Shown here: positions 6,981 to 13,300 of the stretch, piece after piece
Numbering within the stretch: position 1 is the first letter of the stretch
How the letters are laid out: every line of letters starts with the position of its first letter
NCBI GenBank assembly: GCA_032160545.1
Contig: JAVHVN010000079.1
Span: forward strand, 1-22,669
Direction of reading: 5' to 3'
DNA length: 22,669 bases
Source of the DNA: DATGFB01 sp032160545
GTDB taxonomy: Bacteria > Actinomycetota > Actinomycetes > Mycobacteriales > Jatrophihabitantaceae
Translations under genes and position numbers: made by a program
Notes under the pieces: model-generated
What the model was told of the DNA's origin: nothing
The model's database searches: none
Seen by the model: the letters and a program-made list of their open reading frames with translations, nothing else

Positions 6981-9047
6981 TCAGTTGAACTCGCTCGCCC
7001 TCACCGCTGATTCCACCACCGTCGCTGCCGGCTGCTGCCCGGAGCCCCCCGGGAGCGGCACGCACCAGGTCAGCGTCGTGCCCAGACCGCGCGGACCCGA
7101 GCCGACCGACATGGTGCCGCCGAGATCCGTCGCGCGGCGCCGCAGGTTTGCCAGCCCGCTCTCGTGCCGGTCGGCCGGCAGCCCGCGCCCGTCGTCCGTC
7201 ACCTGCAGCAGCAGTTCGTCGCCCGCGACCCGCACCAGGATGTCGACCCGCGAGGCCTGCGCGTGCCGGATCGAGTTCGACAGCGCCTCGCTGAACGTGG
7301 CGAGCACATGCGCCCGGACCTCGTCGGGCACGGCTCGGTCGATGGGCCCTTCGATCCGCAGGTGCGGGGCGAACGAGAGCAGGACCGACGCCGGCTCCAT
7401 TATCTTGACGAACTCGGCGCGCAGGCTCGGTGAGACATCGTCGTCTGCACGCAACGAGAAGATCGTCGTGCGGATGCTGTCGATCGTCCGGTCGAGATCT
7501 TCGGTGACCGCCGCCACCTCGTCTGCAGCGGCCAGTGGCAGCTGGCCGCGCAACCGCTCGAGGCGCAGCCCCATGCCGAAGAGGCGTTGTATGACGACGT
7601 CGTGCAGGTCCCGCGCGATGCGGTTGCGATCCTCCGAGAGGGTGAGGCGCCGTCGGTGCTCCTCGGCGCGGGCGAACTCGAGTGTCAACGCCGCCCGGCG
7701 CGCGAACGCACGGACCATCTCGACGTCCAGCGCGCTGAACGGCGGGCTGCCTGCCGCGTTGGCGACGTACAGCGCCCCCAGGCTCACTCCCGACGCACGC
7801 AACGGCACGGCGAGCATGGGGCCGGCCGGCAGCTGCAGGCGTCCCGCGGTGTCGGCCGTGCGCTCGTCGGACCGGGCGTCGGTCACGACCACCGCGTGCG
7901 TGGAGGCCGACACCTGCGCGTACAGGCTCGCCTCGGCGAGCGGGATGATGTGACCGCGCAGGAGGGAGCACCACTCCCCCTCGCACGCCTCGATGACGAC
8001 CGCGTCCGAACTGCTCGGGACGACGATCCAGGACGAGTCGGCATCGAGAACCCGACGAGCACCGTTCGCGATCAGTCGGCTCGCCTCAGCGGGGTCCGCA
8101 CCGAGCATCGTGGAGGTGACCTCCGCCGAGGCGGCGTGCCACTCCTCGCGGCGGCGGGCGTCGTCGTAGAGCTGCGAGTTGGCGACCGCGATTCCGGCGG
8201 CACGCGCGAAGGTGTCCAGCAGCCTGTGCTCGGCGGGGCCGAAGCGGTCGCCCGGCCGTCGTGCAAGGACGAGCGTTGCGAACAGTTCAGCGCCGATGCG
8301 GATCGGCACCGTGTGCAGTCCCGGCGTCGGCTGCCTGCCGCTGGTGAAGGCGCCGCCCGATGCCAGATCGGCGACCCGCTGCGCTGTTGCGCTGTCGTTG
8401 CCGACCGACACGATCTCGGACGGACGCCCTTCGGCGGCCGTCGTCACCAGTGAGACATGCGCTGCGTCCACCAGGGCGAAGGCCGCCTCGGCGACGCGCA
8501 CCAGCACGGCTCCCCACTCCGGGTCGTCACCCACGGCGACGATCGCCTCGACCATCTCGTGCAGCCGGGCGGCCTCTTCGAGCTCGGTGATCTTCTCGAG
8601 CAGCTTGGCGTTCACCACCCGCAGATGCTCGCGCCCGAACTCCTCCTCGGACGTGATCACCGCGATCTGCTCGGGTGTCGCCGCCCCGAGCGTGTCATCG
8701 ATGGCGTCGACGAGTTCGGTGAGGTCCCCGCTCTTGCGCACGACACGCTCGACTCCTACGGACGCGGCGATCGAGCGAATCTCGGACTCGACGTAGTTCG
8801 CGGTGTAGAAGAGCACCGGAATGTCGTTGATCGCCGGGTCGGCGCGAATCGCCCGGGCGAGTTCGTAACCATCCATGCCGGGCATCAGGACATCGGCAAC
8901 CACCACGTCCGGGCGCTCCCGGCGCAGCAGTTCGAGCGCTTCGACACCGCCGGGCGCCTCGATCGTCCGGTGGCCCTGGTAGCCGAGCACCGTGCGCACC
9001 AGGTCCCGGTTGACGGGCCGATCGTCGACGATCAGGACGGTGGCCAC
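6981..9047 (-). CDS. hybrid sensor histidine kinase: receiver-GAF-GAF-HisKA_3 (DevS-type)
   Basis: Cytoplasmic 688-aa kinase with no membrane segment. A receiver domain at 1-120 has acidic D8/D9, phospho-acceptor D52 (VVVADVLMPGMDG) and K105. A short coiled coil (about 137-165) follows, then GAF domains at about 165-292 and 315-462. The HisKA_3 dimerisation domain reads DRNRIARDLHDVVIQRLF, with phospho-acceptor H482 and a DxxxQ phosphatase motif (D483-Q487). The ATPase domain has N-box N591, DDGRGL (618-623) and GLANLRRRATDLGG. The kinase core is of the DevS/DosS (NarX) type, but the FPPHHPPM-like haem-ligand segment of mycobacterial DevS is not evident in either GAF domain. The GTG at 9047 is chosen for GGAAGGA just upstream and because translation starts at the receiver's first strand; the longer frame to 9395 is a shadow. 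It overlaps the receiver-only gene by 16 bases. Confidence 0.92.
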   Translation of the reverse strand: MATVLIVDDRPVNRDLVRTVLGYQGHRTIEAPGGVEALELLRRERPDVVVADVLMPGMDGYELARAIRADPAINDIPVLFYTANYVESEIRSIAASVGVERVVRKSGDLTELVDAIDDTLGAATPEQIAVITSEEEFGREHLRVVNAKLLEKITELEEAARLHEMVEAIVAVGDDPEWGAVLVRVAEAAFALVDAAHVSLVTTAAEGRPSEIVSVGNDSATAQRVADLASGGAFTSGRQPTPGLHTVPIRIGAELFATLVLARRPGDRFGPAEHRLLDTFARAAGIAVANSQLYDDARRREEWHAASAEVTSTMLGADPAEASRLIANGARRVLDADSSWIVVPSSSDAVVIEACEGEWCSLLRGHIIPLAEASLYAQVSASTHAVVVTDARSDERTADTAGRLQLPAGPMLAVPLRASGVSLGALYVANAAGSPPFSALDVEMVRAFARRAALTLEFARAEEHRRRLTLSEDRNRIARDLHDVVIQRLFGMGLRLERLRGQLPLAAADEVAAVTEDLDRTIDSIRTTIFSLRADDDVSPSLRAEFVKIMEPASVLLSFAPHLRIEGPIDRAVPDEVRAHVLATFSEALSNSIRHAQASRVDILVRVAGDELLLQVTDDGRGLPADRHESGLANLRRRATDLGGTMSVGSGPRGLGTTLTWCVPLPGGSGQQPAATVVESAVRASEFN

Positions 9048-9466
9048 GCGGGTCCTTCCGTCGCTTCGGTTGTCGGCCGGGGTGGGTGGCCCCGACGGTC
9101 TTCGGGCAGGAACGCAGCGACAGCGTCGGCCAGGCTCGTCGGGTCGATCGGCTTCGCGAGATAGCCGTCGAATCCGGTGGCCAGGGCGTGGTCGCGGTCC
9201 CCGACCATCGCGTATGCCGTCACCGCGATGACAGGGACGCCGGCGAGATCCGGGTCGGCGCGCAACCGCTCGAGCACCTCGTAGCCGTCCATGTCGGCTA
9301 ACTGCACGTCGAGCACGATCAGGTCGGGCCGGCGTTCCCCGGCCAGCCGCAGTGCCTGCGCACCCGTCGACGCACCCACCACCTCGTGCCCGCACGCCTG
9401 CAGCAGGTAGGTCATGAGGTCGAGGTTGTGCGAGACGTCGTCAACCGCCAGGATTCGTGCGCTCAC
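9032..9466 (-). CDS. single-domain response regulator (receiver only)
   Basis: A 144-aa protein made of one receiver domain and a short Pro-rich tail, without an output domain. All signature residues are present: acidic pair D9/D10 (LAVDD), phospho-acceptor D53 (LIVLDVQLADMDGYE), T83 and K105 (LAKPID). Such proteins (DivK/CheY-like) carry phosphate between kinases and phosphotransfer proteins or act by protein contact. The GTG at 9466 has GGGAGGA at 9478-9472, 5-6 bases ahead. The frame is open further to 9547, but the added residues are Gly/Arg/Ala-rich and lie across a strong hairpin. The gene overlaps the following hybrid kinase by 16 bases, so the two proteins are probably made in fixed ratio; phosphotransfer with that kinase or with the giant kinase upstream is inferred. 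Confidence 0.9.
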   Translation of the reverse strand: MSARILAVDDVSHNLDLMTYLLQACGHEVVGASTGAQALRLAGERRPDLIVLDVQLADMDGYEVLERLRADPDLAGVPVIAVTAYAMVGDRDHALATGFDGYLAKPIDPTSLADAVAAFLPEDRRGHPPRPTTEATEGPAWPPS

Positions 9467-9506
9467 GTCACGTCCTCCCGGGGGACGCGCACCGCCGCCG
9501 CGACCT

Positions 9507-9528
9507 GCGCCGTTGTCGGCAACGGCGC
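9507..9528. promoter_or_regulatory. perfect 9-bp stem-loop in leader of receiver gene
   Basis: GCGCCGTTG (9507-9515) and CAACGGCGC (9520-9528) form a perfect 9-bp stem with a 4-base loop, 41 bases ahead of the receiver start within the 198-base gap after the DevR-like gene. It may be a terminator or attenuator separating the operon into two units, a processing site, or a DNA operator. It lacks a T-tract. Confidence 0.45.
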
Positions 9529-9664
9529 GCGTTGCCGTCGCGTCCATTCTGACCGCGTCGCCGGCGCCCGCCCCCGCCCGGACGTCCCAGTCGGCGCGGA
9601 CCTTGGTACCGGCGAGCCGGACATACCCGACGAGCCGGTCCGCGCGCTGCTCAGCGGGCGCCGC

Positions 9665-10306
9665 TCAGCGTGTGTTGCGCAGTTGCGCTCCCAGCACCGC
9701 GGCCTGCGTGCGCCGCTGCATGCCGAGCTTCGCGAGCAGGCTCGACACGTTGTTCTTGACCGTCTGCTCCGCCAGGTAGAGCTGCTCGCCGATCTGCCGG
9801 TTCGTCAGGCCGTCGGTGATCAGTTCGAGGATGCGACGTTCCTGCTCGTTGAGGTTCGCGGTCCGCGCGTCGGGACGCGAACCGTCCCGGATGCGGGCCA
9901 GCACCCGTTCGGTGACGCCCGGGTCGAGCAGCGACTGACCCGCCGCCACCTGCCGCACGGCGTCGACGAGGTTCGACCCACGGATCTGCTTCAGCACGTA
10001 GCCCGAGGCGCCGGCCAGCACCGCGGCGAAGATCGCGTCGTCGTCGTCGTACGACGTGAGGATCAGGCAGCGGATCCCCGGATCGTCCTCGCGCAGCTGG
10101 CGGCACACCTCGATGCCGCTGCCGTCCGGCAACCGGGCATCGAGGACCGCCACATCCGGACGGGCCGCCGGAATCCGCTCCAGCGCCTCCGCCACCGTGG
10201 CGGCCTCGCCGACGATCTCGACGTCGCCCTGGCTCGCCAGAAGATCGGCGATCCCCCGACGGACGATCTCATGGTCGTCCAGCAGGAAGACGCGGATCGG
10301 GCTCAT
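9665..10306 (-). CDS. devR: NarL/LuxR-family response regulator, DevR (DosR)-like
   Basis: DNA-binding response regulator, 213 aa. The receiver domain (1-120) has D10/D11, phospho-acceptor D56 (VAVLDARLPDGSGIEVC), T84/S85 and K106. The LuxR-type helix-turn-helix at about 150-205 includes LTNRQIGEQLYLAEQTVKNN and LLAKLGMQRRTQAAV. Both halves closely follow mycobacterial DevR/DosR, the hypoxia/NO dormancy regulator, including ILTSY, AGASGYVLK, QSLLD and the QTVKN recognition-helix region. T200 aligns with DosR Thr198; the position of DosR Thr205 is alanine here. The ATG at 10306 overlaps the stop of the giant kinase gene by 4 bases (ATGA), with GGGGAGGAG as ribosome-binding site inside that gene's end. 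Its cognate kinase could be the HisKA_3 kinase of the same cluster or the upstream fusion kinase. Orthology to devR is by resemblance; target genes are not shown. Confidence 0.9.
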   Translation of the reverse strand: MSPIRVFLLDDHEIVRRGIADLLASQGDVEIVGEAATVAEALERIPAARPDVAVLDARLPDGSGIEVCRQLREDDPGIRCLILTSYDDDDAIFAAVLAGASGYVLKQIRGSNLVDAVRQVAAGQSLLDPGVTERVLARIRDGSRPDARTANLNEQERRILELITDGLTNRQIGEQLYLAEQTVKNNVSSLLAKLGMQRRTQAAVLGAQLRNTR

Positions 10307-13300
10307 GGGGTCTCCTCCCCGAATGTCAGAGCGAACGTACTGCCCTCGCCGGGGGCTGTGTCGACCTCGATGCGAACGTCGATCAGCTCGGCGAGCTTCT
10401 GGCAGATGTGCAACCCCAGCCCGGTGCCCTCGCGATGGCGGACCGACGTCTCGAGCCCACGCTCGAACGCCTTGAAGATACGACCAAGATCCTCCCGCGA
10501 CAGCCCGGGACCGGTATCACTGACGCTGATGCGCGTGGCCCCCGGACCGCGTTCCAGGCGAACGGTCACCGACCCGTCGTCGGTGAACTTGATCGCATTG
10601 TTCACCAGGTTGATGAGGATCTGCCCGAGCGCCCTCGCGTCGGAGCGCACGATCACCGAGCCGTCGGGGACGATCGCGCTCAGCGCCAGTCCCTTCGCGT
10701 CGGCCAGCGGCTGCAGCGACGTCATCACCGAACGCACGACCCGCCCGCAATCGACGTCCTCGAGGTTGAGCTGTACCGCACCGGACTCGATCTTCGCCAG
10801 GTCGAGCAGGTCGTTGATGATTGCGAGCAGGTGCTTGCCGCTGGTCTGTACGGTGCGCAGTTGCCGGCTCTGCTCGGCGTTCAACGGGCCGGGCAGCTCC
10901 ATGAGCAAGGTGCCGGTGAACCCGATGATCGCGTTGAGCGGCGTGCGCAGCTCGTGACTCATGCTCGCGAGGAACATGTCCTTGGCGCGGCCCGCCTTCT
11001 CCAGCTCGAGATTCTTGTCGCGCAGTTGCTCCTCCGCCCGATTGCGGTCGGTGACGTCGCGGGTGTTGAGGACGAGCGCCGCGACCGTGGGCTCGTCGAG
11101 CAGGTTCGTCACGGTCGTCTCGGCCACGCGGTACGAACCGTCCGCGTGCCGGAACCGGCACTCGATCCGGGTGTCGTCGGCCTTGCCTGCCGAGCCCAGG
11201 ACGGCGCTGAACTGAAGCAGATCGTCCGGGTGCAGCCACTCGGTGACGGGCCTGCCGAGCATCGAGCCCGGCGGGGAGGCGAACACCCGGCTCACCGCGG
11301 CGCTCTGGTAGCTCACGATTCCGTCGCGATCGACCAGCGTGATGACGTCGCTGGAGTTCAGCGCAAGTGACCGGAACCGCGTCTCGCTGCCGGCAAGGTG
11401 CTCGAACGCCGCCCCCGCCAGCGTCGCGATGAACGCGGCGAGTTGGACCTCCTCGTCGCCGAAGAGCTCGCTGATCTGGCGGTGGGTGGCGTACAGCATC
11501 GTCGCCGGTTTGCCGTCGACGAGGATCGGGGCGGCGATCGCCGAGCGGACGCCCGACAGCAGCAGGCTCTCGTTCGAGTCCGCCGCTTGCCCGAGGGCGA
11601 CGACCGGCGCGCCCTCATCCACCGCTCGCGCCAGGAGGGTGCGGCTCATGCCGAACAGGTCCTCGCCCGACTGCGTCGTGAGCCGCTCCTGGGCCAGCTG
11701 CCCTACTGCGATCAGGTGACACCGCTCGGCACGCAACAGGGTCAGCGCAGCGTCCCGGATCGCTGCCTCGAGTGCGACGTACGAGGTCGCGGCCGTGATC
11801 GCGCGGCCGACGTTGAGCAGCGTCGCGAACCGGTCGAACAGCGAGATCGTCGGCTCGGTGTCGAGGTCGAGAACCGCATCGGAGCCGCCGGCCTCGATGA
11901 CCGACAGCTCGGTCTGCGCCTCCTCGACCGCGAGCCGCGACCCGCTGCGAGCCGCGGCAACCTCGGCCAGCGCGAGCCGCGACAGCGCCAGCTCATAGGC
12001 CGCCCCCTGCCTTTGAGCCACGCCGACACTGCGCCGGAGCAGGCGTACGCCGGTACGGTGCCTGCCGCGCAGCGCCGCGATCAGCGCCGCCTCGCGCAGC
12101 GCGTGGGGCAGGTTGTTGCGGTAGAAGTGTGCGATCCGCCGGGCTCGGCGCGCTTCGAAGGCACACGCCCTCAGCCGGGCGCGGCGTAGCCGGGGATTGA
12201 GCGCGGAGGTCCGTTCCGCCCGTTCCCGGGCCACGGTCGCCCGCCAGGGGAACACCGGCGCGACGTACTCCTGGCGCAGCCCGGCCTTGCGGATCGTGGC
12301 GAGGGCGCGGTCGAGGTACTCCTGAGCGGCGTCCAGGTCACCTGCGGCGCGCCGGTTGATCGCCGCGGCGAGCTGAAGTTCGGTCGTCGTGTGCGCGTCC
12401 TCGCGACCGGAGGCCAGCTCGTCGGTGATGAGCCGGAACTCGACCCGCCCGCCGCTCGCCCGGCACCACGTGCTCAGCCCGATCCCGGAACTCGCGCCGT
12501 CGCCGATCGCGCTCGCCGAGAGATACACGCGACGCGCCGCCTCGGCCGCCTCGGTCAAGCGGCCCAGGCGGTAGAGCGCGAGCGCGTCGTGCCACGCCGC
12601 GGTGTTGACCTCCCACTGGTCACCGGTCTGCCGCAACAGCCGCATCGCGTCGTGGCTCGCCTCGCTGGCCTGCCCCCATTGCGACGCACCGTAGTGGATG
12701 ACCGAGAGGAACGAGAGGCTCTGCCCCTGGCCCCAGGCCTCACCGAGGTCGCGTCGGATCTGCAGGCTGCGCCGTGCGTATCGCAGCCCACGCGAGAACC
12801 ACGGCAGCATGGTCATGACCGGTGCGTGCTCCGAGTACGCCTGGCCCAGTTCGGGGGACGCTGCGTACCGCTCGGCGAGATTGAACCCGCGCAGGTGCGC
12901 CCACGCGCACGGCACCTTGCCGCTGTGGAACCAGTACAGGTACGCGAGCCGGCTGTAGAGGCGTATCGCGAGGAACTCGTCGTCGCGTCCCTCGGGCGAG
13001 TGGCGCCCGACGAACAGCCGTGGCGCTATCGAGTGGGTGGCCTGGACGAGCAGTTCCCACGCCAGCGCCAGCGCGAGCGCCGGCCGTCGCCGGGGAATGC
13101 TCTTGCCGAGCCGGACCAGGGCACCCTCGAGATGGCGCTTGGCGGTGGGCAGGTCGGCCTGCTTGAACGCCAAATCGCCGAGCTTGCCCTCCAGCGCCGC
13201 AGCGTGCGATCGGTCGGTCACCAGCGTCCGCGCCTCGGCGAGCCGCAGCTCGGCCTCCGCGTAGACGCCTTGCAAGGTCAGCACGTCGCCCAGGCCCTCG

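Noticed and set aside
9597..9612. Possible DosR-box (CGGACCTTGGTACCGG)
   Set aside because: It shares only part of the published palindromic consensus (GGGACTTNNGNCCC-like) and lies in GC-rich sequence where such partial matches are expected. A matrix scan would be needed.
9386..10957. Plus-strand open frame of 523 codons
   Set aside because: Antisense to the receiver gene, the DevR-like gene and the kinase C-terminus, all of which have clear domain motifs.
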